This document shows, piece by piece, positions 7,791 through 15,960 of a DNA stretch of 64,000 bases. Made by a program: the position numbers and the translations under genes. Source of the stretch: a bacterium (GTDB taxonomy: Bacteria; Myxococcota_A; Polyangia; Nannocystales; Nannocystaceae); NCBI GenBank assembly GCA_024742475.1, contig JANSYI010000015.1, positions 62,001 through 126,000 on the forward strand. Direction: 5' to 3'. Position 1 is the first letter of the stretch. Each line of letters opens with the position of its first letter. Under the pieces are notes generated by a model. That model had not been told where the DNA came from. It worked only from the letters and a program-made list of their open reading frames with translations, and searched no databases.

Positions 7791-8166
7791 GCTCGCCTCC
7801 TGACGTGGCCGCAGCACGGCCTGCAGGAGTCACGCGGTAGACCTTCGAGCGTCGCCCCGACTCGGTCGGACGGTATTCGCCCGAGTGCTCCACGAGCCCG
7901 TCGAGCTCGAGCTGCCGCCGGCGAGGGCGGACCGTGTTGCCCGGGATGTTGAGGCGCTGCTCGAGCTGCTGGTCAGTCGCGGGCTCCGCCGCGATCGCGT
8001 CGAGCACCTGCATGAGGATGATCCGAGTGCGGCCTGACTTCGAGGCCTTCGCGGCGGCCTCGAGAGAGGTGTCATCGTCGCTCGCAGGCGCCCAGGCCAC
8101 CTTTGGCGTGCCGCTGATCGGCAGGGCCATCTGGACGCCGTCTGCGTCGTTTGTTCGGGCGGTCAA
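7783..8166 (-). CDS. Winged-helix DNA-binding protein of the element
   Basis: 127 aa if translation starts at the TTG that overlaps the upstream stop (TTGA) with a GAGGGGG stretch before it; an ATG at 8130 would give 115 aa but lacks a ribosome site. Residues about 50-120 form a MarR/ArsR-like winged helix: RTRIILMQVLDAIAAEPA, TDQQLEQRLNIPGNTVRPRR (recognition helix), LELDGLVEHSGEYRPTESGR and SKVYRVTPAGRA (wing). It probably regulates the element operon or acts with the recombinases. The N-terminal 40 residues are low in structure. Directional or lysogeny control is the likeliest role, but no operator is identified. Confidence 0.72.
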   Translation of the reverse strand: MTARTNDADGVQMALPISGTPKVAWAPASDDDTSLEAAAKASKSGRTRIILMQVLDAIAAEPATDQQLEQRLNIPGNTVRPRRRQLELDGLVEHSGEYRPTESGRRSKVYRVTPAGRAAATSGGEHG

Positions 8167-8453
8167 CGTCCGCCCCCTCGGGCCTCGGCGGCAATCTCCT
8201 CGAGGTCTCCCGCTCGCCACAGCCAACGCTCCGCTGCGACAGGGGCCCTTCGACGCCGGACGACACGAAAGCGCCTGCCAGCGTACGTGTGCGCGTGTCT
8301 GAATGCGGCGAGGTAGGTCGAGAAGGGCCCGGCCGAGATGCCGCCGCCATCGCCGAATCTGATCCGATATCGAACGCTCCCTCGGGGGCCGCTGACTCGA
8401 ATGTGGCTGACACCGAGGCGGTTCCAGCCGGTGTGCGGGATCGGTCTAGACAT
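8163..8453 (-). CDS. Small basic protein of the element
   Basis: 96 aa, ATG inside the integrase stop region (8-bp overlap). Composition is strongly basic (RRFRVVRRRRAP, RVSGPRGSVRYRIRFGDGGG) with a short acidic C-terminal helix (RAGDLEEIAAEARGGG). The first half looks like a three-strand beta sheet followed by a helix (FSTYLAAFRHAHTYAG), the topology of AP2/integrase-arm-binding domains, though this is a visual impression only. Its place directly after the integrase makes an excisionase or arm-site-binding accessory protein possible. No family is recognised. Confidence 0.6.
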   Translation of the reverse strand: MSRPIPHTGWNRLGVSHIRVSGPRGSVRYRIRFGDGGGISAGPFSTYLAAFRHAHTYAGRRFRVVRRRRAPVAAERWLWRAGDLEEIAAEARGGGR

Positions 8454-9633
8454 CGCTGGATCCCTCCTTACGAAGACGCTCGCCCAGGGGGGTGCGGACG
8501 TACCTGCGCGGCCCACAGCGATGGAACACTGCCCGGCGCACGAGGGCCTGAGCTGCCTGTGTGAGGCCGGCGCCAGTCGGCATGACATCGGTGCCGGGCA
8601 GCATGACGAGGGAGCGTTGAGCGTCGGTCAGGTCGTCGAGGCCCGATTCCTCACGATCGGGCAGGGCGAGCTCGAGCTGGTACGCGAGGTTGCCGAGCAG
8701 GGTTCGCTCGACCCGAGAGGCCACGTTGCCCATGAAGTCGGGACCCAAGTGGGCATACCGAGCCGTCATGTGCTCGGTCGTGTGTCCAAGGCAGACGCGC
8801 AGCGCCGCCATCTGCTCTCCGCTTCGAAGGGCGAGCGAGGTCCATGTCCGACGGAGGTCGTGGAGGTTCACGTCGTGGAGACCGATCGAGTTCGCTATGG
8901 CGCGCCATCGGTGCGAGATGCTCGACTGCTGGACGTGGTAGCCGGGGACGCGACCAGGGAAGAGCCACTCCCGACTGCCGACTCCGCGGCTGCGCCACTT
9001 TCGGATGATGCTCTGGACCTGCGGACCGACGTGTACCTTGCGGTCACCGGTCTTGGTGTTTCGCAGGTTCAGGAAGTCGCCGGTCGGGGAGATCTCGGAG
9101 CGCTTCAGAGTGACGACTTCGCCCGAGCGAAGGGCGGTCAACAGGCAGACCCACAGCACGTCCACGGTGACTTCGCGGGACCGCGGCTCGTTTGCGTATT
9201 CCGCCAACGCCTGCGCGACGCGAGCGAACTCCTTGGGGCTGAGGAAGCGGTCGCGCTCCTCGGAGCCGTGCTTGACGACGACGGGGTGAGCGCCACCTGC
9301 ATGGGGCCACCCGTTTGCCGCCGCCCAGTTCAGAAACGGGGAGATGACAGTGCGGGCGTTGTGTCGGGACCCTGCTGGCAGCTGGTCGATCCACAGCGTG
9401 GTGTCACGCGATTGGAGATCGGAGAGGGGGGTCTCGCCGAAGAGCGCGCAGAAGCGCCCGAGGTAGTACTCGCGGTTCGCCTCGGTCTTGGGCTTGTGCA
9501 AGCCCGCCTTGCTCGCGAGGTACTCGTCGGCAGCCTGTGCGATGGTCTCGCCACGAGGCTGGGGGTCGACGAGTTCGGAGAGTTTCGCGAGCGTGGCGGA
9601 AACAGCTGCCAGCCTGGCCTTGTCTTCGTGCAT
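8446..9633 (-). CDS. Tyrosine integrase of the mobile element
   Basis: 395 aa and the first gene of the operon, about 190 bp from the broken tRNA-Arg, the standard place for a site-specific integrase. The core-binding domain is at about 28-110 (TIAQAADEYLASKAG) and the catalytic domain at 125-310, with Arg169 in TALRSGEV, Lys194 in NTKTGD, His258/Arg261 in LHDLRRTW, His284 in CLGHT and Tyr293 in ARYAHL, all present. An extra C-terminal segment of about 80 residues (GLTQAAQALVRRAVFHRCGP, RRYVRTPLGERLRKE) reads like a small winged helix, not usual for this family. The ATG at 9633 was chosen because no better upstream start is evident. Confidence 0.93.
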   Translation of the reverse strand: MHEDKARLAAVSATLAKLSELVDPQPRGETIAQAADEYLASKAGLHKPKTEANREYYLGRFCALFGETPLSDLQSRDTTLWIDQLPAGSRHNARTVISPFLNWAAANGWPHAGGAHPVVVKHGSEERDRFLSPKEFARVAQALAEYANEPRSREVTVDVLWVCLLTALRSGEVVTLKRSEISPTGDFLNLRNTKTGDRKVHVGPQVQSIIRKWRSRGVGSREWLFPGRVPGYHVQQSSISHRWRAIANSIGLHDVNLHDLRRTWTSLALRSGEQMAALRVCLGHTTEHMTARYAHLGPDFMGNVASRVERTLLGNLAYQLELALPDREESGLDDLTDAQRSLVMLPGTDVMPTGAGLTQAAQALVRRAVFHRCGPRRYVRTPLGERLRKEGSSDV

Positions 9634-9823
9634 CCCGCGAGTTGCCCACGGGCTGCCGTGGGGCGCACGGCGACTCGTGGAGCAAGGGACACCGATCGTT
9701 CGCGCAGGTTGTCCGGCCGAGCGCGCTCGTTCGAATCGGCCAGTGCCGCACGCGTCGGTGCAGCCGGTAGGGCTGTTCAGTTTTTGCGATGGAAGTGCGG
9801 CCGGGGTCGCTCTCGAACGAGCA
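9634..9823. other. Probable attachment-site arm region of the element
   Basis: This non-coding segment lies between the integrase start and the tRNA fragment. It contains a 10-bp inverted repeat: GCTCGTTCGA at 9725-9734 and TCGAACGAGC at 9813-9822, the second copy abutting the tRNA anticodon arm. Repeats flanking the crossover point are typical integrase arm sites or excisionase sites. A T-rich patch (cagtttttgcg) at about 9778-9788 is the least GC-rich part. The integrase promoter is probably here too, but no clear -35/-10 pair is visible. Confidence 0.5.
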
Positions 9824-9867
9824 TCTGGTTCGAAGCCAGATGCTCTATCCAGCTGAGCTACGGGTGC
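9824..9867 (-). tRNA. tRNA-Arg(TCG), 5' half only, split by the element
   Basis: Read on the minus strand, 9867-9861 is the 5' acceptor strand GCACCCG, followed by TA, a D arm (GCTC/GAGC with loop AGCTGGATA) and an anticodon arm TCTGG-CTTCGAA-CCAGA whose loop gives anticodon TCG. After position 9824 the sequence leaves the tRNA pattern: no T arm pairs and the complementary acceptor strand CGGGTGC is absent. The gene is therefore cut at the 3' side of the anticodon stem, where element DNA begins. The missing 3' half should lie at the far end of the element, outside the window. CGA codons could be read by an inosine-bearing tRNA-Arg, which would make the loss tolerable. Confidence 0.8.
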
Positions 9868-9919
9868 AGGGGAGCGCTTGCTTAGCCCACGGTCGGCGCT
9901 CGTGTCAACTGCCCGCGGT

Positions 9920-10333
9920 CTACTCGCAGAGGGTCCAGTACTGATGGAGCGCCCTCGCCAGCTGCGTGTAGCCAGCTTGGGTCTCGGGCTTGCGGATGTA
10001 GCTCGCGGCGCCGCTGCGGTGGCACGCTTCGCGGTCGGAGTCCAGGGCGGAGCTGCTGAGCACCACCGCGGGGATCGTCGTGAACTCGGGGTGGTGCTGC
10101 CGCTCGCGCAGGAACTCCAGCCCCCCCATGCCGGGCATCCGAAGATCGAGAATGATCAGCCCGGGAAGCTCCCCGCCCCCGTCTTGCAGCTCGCGCAGCA
10201 TCTCCAGCGCTTCGTGGCCGTCTCTCGCGTTCGACAGCGGGTGGCTGAGGCCTTCGGCCGCGAATGCGCGCTGCAGCGCCATGACGTCGATGGTGTCGTC
10301 GTCGATGACGAGCACTGGGGCGTCGTGTCTCAT
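9920..10333 (-). CDS. Single-domain response regulator (Rcp1-like)
   Basis: 137 aa. The start ATG overlaps the kinase stop by 4 bp (ATGA), so the two are translationally coupled and almost certainly partners. A receiver domain fills the protein: acidic pocket VIDDDTIDVMALQRAF, phosphoacceptor Asp in LIILDLRMPGMGG, switch Ser in VVLSSSALD and conserved Lys in YIRKPETQ. The spacing and the IDDD...RAF start are typical of Rcp1-like regulators that pair with phytochrome-type and related PAS kinases. There is no output domain, so it probably passes the signal on by protein contact or phosphotransfer. Confidence 0.9.
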   Translation of the reverse strand: MRHDAPVLVIDDDTIDVMALQRAFAAEGLSHPLSNARDGHEALEMLRELQDGGGELPGLIILDLRMPGMGGLEFLRERQHHPEFTTIPAVVLSSSALDSDREACHRSGAASYIRKPETQAGYTQLARALHQYWTLCE

Positions 10334-11781
10334 TGGACACCCGCCAGCGGAACGGTGAACCACACATCGGCGCCGCCGCTGGGGCTCTGGGCGATGCCGA
10401 TGCGGCCGCCCCATCGTTCGACCAGCGTCTTGCAGATCGCAAGGCCCAAGCCCGTGTTCTCTTGTTCGTCACGTCGCTTCAGGACCGCAAAGAGCTCGAA
10501 CACGCGCTCGCGGTCCGCGGGGGGGATGCCCGGACCGTCGTCGACGACGTGCACGGTGGCAGACTCCGCGTCGACGTCGACGCGCATGCGGATCTGGCTG
10601 CCGTCGCCGTTGGCAAACTTGGCGGCGTTCTCCACCAGGTTCTGCATGACGCGGAGCATCTGAATGCGGTCGGCGCGGACCGTGGGCCAAGGGCCGGGTT
10701 GGACCGCGACCTCCACGCCGTGGGCCCGACGCACGTCTTGCGTGACCTCGACGGCGAGCGCTCGCAGCTCGTGGTCATCGGCCTTCATGGGTTGGCGCTG
10801 GGTGTGGGAGTACTCCAGCACGCCATCGATGAGCGCGCTCAGCCGGGCCGCGCGGCTCTCGATGAAGAGCATGTTTCGTGTTGCCTCTTCATCGAGCTTG
10901 CCGTCGAGCCCATCGCGCAGCCAGCCGACGGCGATGCGGATTCCTCGCAGAGGGGCCTTGAGGTCGTGGGACACCACGTGCGCGAACCGTTCGAGGTCGG
11001 CGTTGCGCGCCTCGAGGGCCTCGCTGGCGAGGATGCTCTCCGTCACCTCCTGAAAGACCACGGTGACCTCGCGATCCGCGGACTGGTAGGTGACCGAGTC
11101 GAACGCGCCTGAGATGACGTCGTCTTCGTAGCGGCGGCGCGTCTCGGCGAAGGCCGGCCCGCCGAGCGCGACCTCCTTGTATCGACTCGGAAAGTCGGAC
11201 TCCTGCACGCCTGGAAAGATCTCATCCATGAAGTCGCCCTCCCGCGCAACGACGTCGAAGCCGAGCATCTCGTTCGCCGCACTGTTGGCCCGAACCAGCG
11301 TGAAGCGGTCTGAATCGTCGTGATAGTGGTAGGTGGTCAGCGCCATCGGCATGTGCTCGATGAGCGCGTCGAGGTCTTGGCGCAGGCGCTTTTCCTGCGC
11401 TGCAGCGGCCTCGGCCTCGACCTTTCGAGCCTCGAGCGCGTCGCGGCGGCTGACCTCGTGAAACAGCATGGTCACCTCGTCGGCACCCGAGGGGTAGGTG
11501 ACGGAGTCGAACGTTCCATCGGCACGCTCGTCGCTGTAGCCCCGACTCTCGCGCACTACGGGGACTCCCGTCTCTCGAACGCGGTCGAAGTCCTCGACCG
11601 CCGACTGCGCGTTGGGGAAGAGCTCGTCGAGCCAGCGACCGACTTCGCCGGAGAGCGCGAACCCCAAGATGCGGTCGGCGACATGGCTCGCCCTCACGAG
11701 GCGGTAGCGTGCACCCTCGTACCTGTACGTCACCAGCCCGTAGGGCAGCTCGTCTTCGGGACTGGGGCCGGTGGGGGACAT
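10330..11781 (-). CDS. PAS-PAS sensor histidine kinase
   Basis: 483 aa from the ATG at 11781; a GTG 30 bp further out is possible. Two related PAS-like domains occupy about 10-110 and 140-250. Both end in a near-identical strand (GTFDSVTYPSGADEVTMLFH and GAFDSVTYQSADREVTVVFQ), so they arose by internal duplication. A HisKA helix follows with His272 in HVVSHDLKAPLRG, then HATPase_c with N box LVENAAKFA, G1 VDDGPGIPP and G2 NTGLGLAICKTL. No membrane segment is seen, so it is a cytoplasmic kinase, coupled to the downstream Rcp-like regulator. The ligand of the PAS domains is unknown. Confidence 0.9.
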   Translation of the reverse strand: MSPTGPSPEDELPYGLVTYRYEGARYRLVRASHVADRILGFALSGEVGRWLDELFPNAQSAVEDFDRVRETGVPVVRESRGYSDERADGTFDSVTYPSGADEVTMLFHEVSRRDALEARKVEAEAAAAQEKRLRQDLDALIEHMPMALTTYHYHDDSDRFTLVRANSAANEMLGFDVVAREGDFMDEIFPGVQESDFPSRYKEVALGGPAFAETRRRYEDDVISGAFDSVTYQSADREVTVVFQEVTESILASEALEARNADLERFAHVVSHDLKAPLRGIRIAVGWLRDGLDGKLDEEATRNMLFIESRAARLSALIDGVLEYSHTQRQPMKADDHELRALAVEVTQDVRRAHGVEVAVQPGPWPTVRADRIQMLRVMQNLVENAAKFANGDGSQIRMRVDVDAESATVHVVDDGPGIPPADRERVFELFAVLKRRDEQENTGLGLAICKTLVERWGGRIGIAQSPSGGADVWFTVPLAGVQ

Positions 11782-11851
11782 GCTCGCAAATCGTACCGAC
11801 TCATTGTCCACGACGCTCGGCGAAGTGACCGCGTTCTCGTGCGTTCAGAGG

Positions 11852-13324
11852 TCAGTCGCCCAGGTCCGGCGCGAGCGGCAGGCGGAGGGCGAACGTCGTC
11901 CCTCCTTCGTTCTGTGCATGCACCAGACGCACGTCTCCATCCATCCGCTTCGCCCATCGCCGCGCGGTGCACAGTCCAAGGCCGTTGCCTGGGTATGCCG
12001 AACGGGCGACGAGCCTCTCGAATGGGAGGAACACGCGCTCATGGGACTCCGGGCCGAAGCCGATGCCGCGATCACGGACCCAGACCTCGATTCCATGCTC
12101 GTCAGCCCGCGTCTCGATGGTCACCCGGGCCGGTTCATCTTTTTGGTGGTAGAGGAGCGCGTTGTGCAGCAGCGCTTCGAGGACCTTCGTCGTCTTCTCG
12201 GGGTCGGCCCATGCTGAGCCGTGGACGTTGACCTCGATCTCGCAGATCGTCTCACGGAGCGACTCTCGCTCTCGGACCGACGCCAGGGCCGCGTGAGTTG
12301 CAAGCTCGAGATCGACCGTCGCGCGCGTCATCTGTCGGCAGTGATTGCCCGAGCGGCTGTAGTCGAGCAAGGCCGCGGTCAGGCTCGACATCTCGCGTGC
12401 GCAGCGAGCCGCACGAGTGGCGAAGTCCAGTGCGGCTTCAGGCGAGGCCTCGATCTCCTCCGCGATGGCCTCGGTGAACATCACGATCCGCCGAAGCGGA
12501 CCCTGTAGATCGTGCGAGGCGCCGTAGGCGAAGGCCTCGGCGTCGCGCCACGCTTGGAGCAGGAGAGCCCGGCGAGCACACTCTTCCGAGGCGTCGGTAA
12601 GAACGGCGATGCAGGTGTCGGGCCTGCTGTCCTCGAGTCGGCGGACCTGCACGATCGCCCCGGTCGGGCTTTGCAGGTACGTCTCGGGGTTCTCCGCGGG
12701 CAGCGCGAACCCTCCCACCTCGGCGACGGGCCCGAGGAGGGAGTGCAGATCTTTGCCGAGCACACTCGATCCGTCGCCTCCGAGGAGGTCTGATGCGGCC
12801 GCATCGCAGGCAATGATCTTGCCGTGACGCAGATGAAGCACGCCCACGCCAACCGCTGCGCACGCCCGACCGTATGCCGATACACGTTCCAGCGTGGGCT
12901 CAGCTGTGCTGTTGTCGGCGCCGCGCCCCTCCAGCGCTCCTTCCAGCCACGCAACGTCGAGCTCGCTCTTTGACACGATCGCCTGAACTCCGAACCTCTG
13001 GGCGATCAGCGTGGCATCGGGGTCTTCGCACTGCGTGAGGAGCACCAGCGGGATGTGTGGGCGCTCTTCGTACAGCCTCCGCAGCAGGCCCGATCCGGAG
13101 GCACACGCCGTGTGGCCGTCGAGCAGGACCAGGTCGTAGTCCCCCGCAAGCAGGGCCTTTTCGGCCTCGTCGGCTCCGGACGCGCAGATGCACTCGGCGT
13201 CTCGGGACGTGCGTGCGACGAGGCACCGAACGATGAAGGCGTCGTCGTCGTCGGGCTCGACGAGCAGGATCCTGACCGGTGTGTGCCCGGGCCTCGAGCT
13301 GAGAGCGTGCATCCACACCCACAT
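11852..13324 (-). CDS. REC-PAS-histidine kinase hybrid
   Basis: About 490 aa. The start is uncertain: MWVWM at 13324 has a GGAGG close upstream, and MHALSS at 13312 is the alternative. The N-terminal receiver (17-130) has Asp69 in LVLLDGHTAC and Lys in IVSKSELD. A PAS-like region spans about 150-245. HisKA has His271 in GASHDLQGPLRR, the HDLQ.PLR form seen in phytochrome-like kinases. HATPase_c has LLHNALLYH, VRDRGIGFG and GNGLGLCTARRW. A receiver ahead of the kinase suggests that upstream phosphorelay input controls its activity. It is divergent from the GGDEF-EAL gene at 13402, so the two may share a regulatory region of about 80 bp. Confidence 0.88.
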   Translation of the reverse strand: MWVWMHALSSRPGHTPVRILLVEPDDDDAFIVRCLVARTSRDAECICASGADEAEKALLAGDYDLVLLDGHTACASGSGLLRRLYEERPHIPLVLLTQCEDPDATLIAQRFGVQAIVSKSELDVAWLEGALEGRGADNSTAEPTLERVSAYGRACAAVGVGVLHLRHGKIIACDAAASDLLGGDGSSVLGKDLHSLLGPVAEVGGFALPAENPETYLQSPTGAIVQVRRLEDSRPDTCIAVLTDASEECARRALLLQAWRDAEAFAYGASHDLQGPLRRIVMFTEAIAEEIEASPEAALDFATRAARCAREMSSLTAALLDYSRSGNHCRQMTRATVDLELATHAALASVRERESLRETICEIEVNVHGSAWADPEKTTKVLEALLHNALLYHQKDEPARVTIETRADEHGIEVWVRDRGIGFGPESHERVFLPFERLVARSAYPGNGLGLCTARRWAKRMDGDVRLVHAQNEGGTTFALRLPLAPDLGD

Positions 13325-13401
13325 CGGCCTCCGTCCACGGACCTTGAGACTCCCGATCCGGACCATCAAGTTTCGACCGATGTCGCCGAACTGCCGAGGT
13401 C

Positions 13402-15534
13402 ATGGGCTCGACGACGCACATTGACCCCTCTGGCGAAGAGGGCGCTGCGTCCGCTCCGAGACATCTGGCGTTGGTGACCTCGTCGCAACCGCCGACCAGC
13501 AAGGTATTGGTCGTCGAGGATGATGACGACGACGCTCACCTCATTCGGCGCTGCCTCTTCCTCTCCGCACCACACCTTCAGGTGGAGGTCGTGGCCACAG
13601 CACAAGCGGCGCTCTTCAAGCTTCGTGGTGGCGGCTACCGGGCGGCCATCATCGACTATCGGCTCGGGACCACGCGCGGGACGGAGTTGATCGAGCGGTG
13701 TCGGGCCAGCGGCGTGGGGACCCCCATGATCCTGCTCACCGGACAGGGGGGAGCCGACGTCGATCTCGAAGCGATGCAGAAGGGTGCGTGCGACTACCTC
13801 GAGAAGAGCACCGTTACGCCCGAGCTGCTCGAACGCTCGCTGCGCTACGCGGTCGAGCAGGCGACGACGCGGCAGGCGCTCGTCGCTGCGCGGAACAGGT
13901 TCGAGGCCGCGATTCGGGGCTCCAATGACGGGATCTGGGACCTCGACCTCGGGAGCGGAACCCTGTTCCTATCGCCGCGGTTCAAGTCAATGCTGGGGCT
14001 CGAGATCCGGGACGGCGGAGACCATCTGGGCACATGGTTCTCCCGCGTGCACGACGACGACCTCCCGCGGGTCGAGGACGCAATCCAGGCGGCGTCGGAT
14101 GGCCGCAGCGAAGGGCTCAACATCGAGCACCGTATCCTGCACGCCGATGGCACGTGGCTTTGGGTGTTGCTCCGAGGCAAGTTGCAACGAGACGAGGAGG
14201 GCGCGCCGGTGCGTCTTGCCGGCTCACAGACCGACATCACAGTCCGCCGCAATGCCGAAGAGCACACTCGGCACCAAGCCCTGCATGACAGCCTCACTGG
14301 ACTGGCCAACCGGGCGCTCTTGGCCGACCGGCTCGACCACCTCGTACGGCGGCTTCGACGGCACCCGGAGGCAGGCTTCTCCATCCTCTACCTCGACCTG
14401 GACGACTTCAAACCCGTCAACGACGAGCACGGCCACGCTGCTGGGGATATCGTCCTGATGGAGGTCGCAGCTCGCCTTCGTGATGCGGTGCGAGCTGTGG
14501 ACACCGTCGCTCGCATCGGTGGGGACGAGTTCGTGCTGTTGCTCGAGCGCTGCGTGACTGCGGAGGACGCGGAGAAGGTCTCTTCGAATGTACGAGAGGC
14601 GATCTCGGCTCCGATCGAGATCGAAGCCGCGCAGGTGACCATTGGTGTGAGTATCGGGACGCGGCTCGTCGCCGACCCGGTGGACGACGTCCTGACCCTG
14701 CTCTCGGATGCCGACCGATCGATGTACGCCGCGAAAGCCGGGCGAAGTGGACGCGTGCTGGGTCTGGTGCAGCGCAAGCGTGAGCTGCGGCCGACGATGC
14801 AGGACTGGCTTCGCGATGCCATCGCCAACGAAACCCTCGGCCCACATTTTCAGCCGATTGTGTGCGCCCAGAGCCGCACGGTCTTGGGCTACGAAGCGCT
14901 GGCGCGGTGGACCCACCAGGGTGAGTCCATCAGTCCGGGGACCTTCGTTCCCCTGGCGCGCAGCGCGGGGCTGCTCGACGCTCTTGGAGAGACGATGCTG
15001 CGCCAAGCCTGCCGGTGGGTCGCCGGTCGCGAAGAAGACGACCTCTGGGTCAGCGTCAACGTCGATGCTTCGTCGCTCGCGTCGCCCGAAATCGTCGAGA
15101 CGGTGCGGGCTGCGCTCGAGGAGGCTGGAGTCGATGGTTCTCGGCTACGGCTCGAGCTGACGGAACACGAAGAGCTTCCGTGCCTGCGGGCGGCGGCGTC
15201 GCACGTCGAGGCGCTCGCCGCGCTCGGAGTCGAGCTGTCCCTGGACGACTTCGGCACCGGGCACTGTGGACTCGGAGCGTTGCTCGAGCTCCCCAACACC
15301 TGCATCAAGCTCGACCGCTCCCTCATCATCAAGCTCGGGTCGTGTGAAGCGACGCGGACGGTCGTCGGGAGTCTCGTGAAAATGGCGCACGCTCTGGGCC
15401 GGTCTGTCGTCGCGGAGGGCGTGGAGACAGCGGCTCAATGGCGCGCAGCCACCGCGCAGGGGGTCGACCTGGCGCAGGGATATCTGTTCGGGCGACCCCA
15501 AGCCACGTGGCCACAGCCGCGCTTCACGCTGTGA
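13402..15534 (+). CDS. REC-PAS-GGDEF-EAL protein (c-di-GMP synthesis and breakdown)
   Basis: 710 aa. The receiver at 34-150 has Asp85 in AAIIDYRLG; the PAS domain is at about 165-290 (GSNDGIWDLDLGSG). GGDEF at about 295-455 is intact (VARIGGDEFVLLL) with an RxxD inhibitory site five residues before it (RAVD). EAL at about 465-705 keeps YEALARW, SVNVDASS, LELTEHEE, DDFGTGH, KLDRSLI, AEGVE and QGYLFGRP, so all metal and substrate residues are in place. Both activities are therefore predicted, with the receiver setting the balance. There is no membrane segment. Its neighbours are kinases and regulators that could phosphorylate Asp85. Confidence 0.95.
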   Translation: MGSTTHIDPSGEEGAASAPRHLALVTSSQPPTSKVLVVEDDDDDAHLIRRCLFLSAPHLQVEVVATAQAALFKLRGGGYRAAIIDYRLGTTRGTELIERCRASGVGTPMILLTGQGGADVDLEAMQKGACDYLEKSTVTPELLERSLRYAVEQATTRQALVAARNRFEAAIRGSNDGIWDLDLGSGTLFLSPRFKSMLGLEIRDGGDHLGTWFSRVHDDDLPRVEDAIQAASDGRSEGLNIEHRILHADGTWLWVLLRGKLQRDEEGAPVRLAGSQTDITVRRNAEEHTRHQALHDSLTGLANRALLADRLDHLVRRLRRHPEAGFSILYLDLDDFKPVNDEHGHAAGDIVLMEVAARLRDAVRAVDTVARIGGDEFVLLLERCVTAEDAEKVSSNVREAISAPIEIEAAQVTIGVSIGTRLVADPVDDVLTLLSDADRSMYAAKAGRSGRVLGLVQRKRELRPTMQDWLRDAIANETLGPHFQPIVCAQSRTVLGYEALARWTHQGESISPGTFVPLARSAGLLDALGETMLRQACRWVAGREEDDLWVSVNVDASSLASPEIVETVRAALEEAGVDGSRLRLELTEHEELPCLRAAASHVEALAALGVELSLDDFGTGHCGLGALLELPNTCIKLDRSLIIKLGSCEATRTVVGSLVKMAHALGRSVVAEGVETAAQWRAATAQGVDLAQGYLFGRPQATWPQPRFTL

Positions 15535-15549
15535 GATGCGGGTCGCCCC

Positions 15550-15960
15550 TCAGCCGAGCTGGGCGACGTCTTCGTAGAACCCGACGATTTGTTCGAATTT
15601 GTTCAAGAGATCGGACAACGAATCGGGCTTGGCGAAGCAGAAGCGGGCGCCTTGACGCATGGCCTCCTTCACCAGCTCCTCCTGCCGTGAGGAGCTCATC
15701 AGGCAGATGGAGAGCGTCGGGGCGAGCCGCTTGCGGCTCACTTCGGCGAGCACTTCGGTGCCGGTCTTCTCTGGCATGCGCTGGTCGAGCAGCACGAGGT
15801 CATGCGTCACGGCGCCCGACTCGAGGCGGCTGAGGAACTCGGATCCGCTGGCGTCTCGATCGACCATACAGCTTGCGAGCTTCTCAGAGCGGGCGAACGC
15901 ATGCCGGATGAGCTCCCAGTAGGACTCGTCGTCGTCGACGATGAGAAGGCGCAAACCCAC
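15550..15960 (-). CDS. Single-domain response regulator
   Basis: 136 aa, GTG start sharing one base with the TAG stop of the large CheB-CheR kinase gene (TAGTG), so the two are coupled. The receiver elements are VDDDESYWELIRHAF, phosphoacceptor Asp in LVLLDQRMPEKTG, Ser in CLMSSSRQEE and Lys in CFAKPDSL. There is no output domain. It is the natural downstream target of the kinase encoded immediately before it. It ends 15 bp from the convergent GGDEF-EAL gene. Confidence 0.9.
   Translation of the reverse strand: MGLRLLIVDDDESYWELIRHAFARSEKLASCMVDRDASGSEFLSRLESGAVTHDLVLLDQRMPEKTGTEVLAEVSRKRLAPTLSICLMSSSRQEELVKEAMRQGARFCFAKPDSLSDLLNKFEQIVGFYEDVAQLG

Noticed and set aside
9794..9867. A complete 74-nt tRNA-Arg
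   Set aside because: The T arm does not pair and the 3' acceptor strand is absent, so only the 5' half is annotated.
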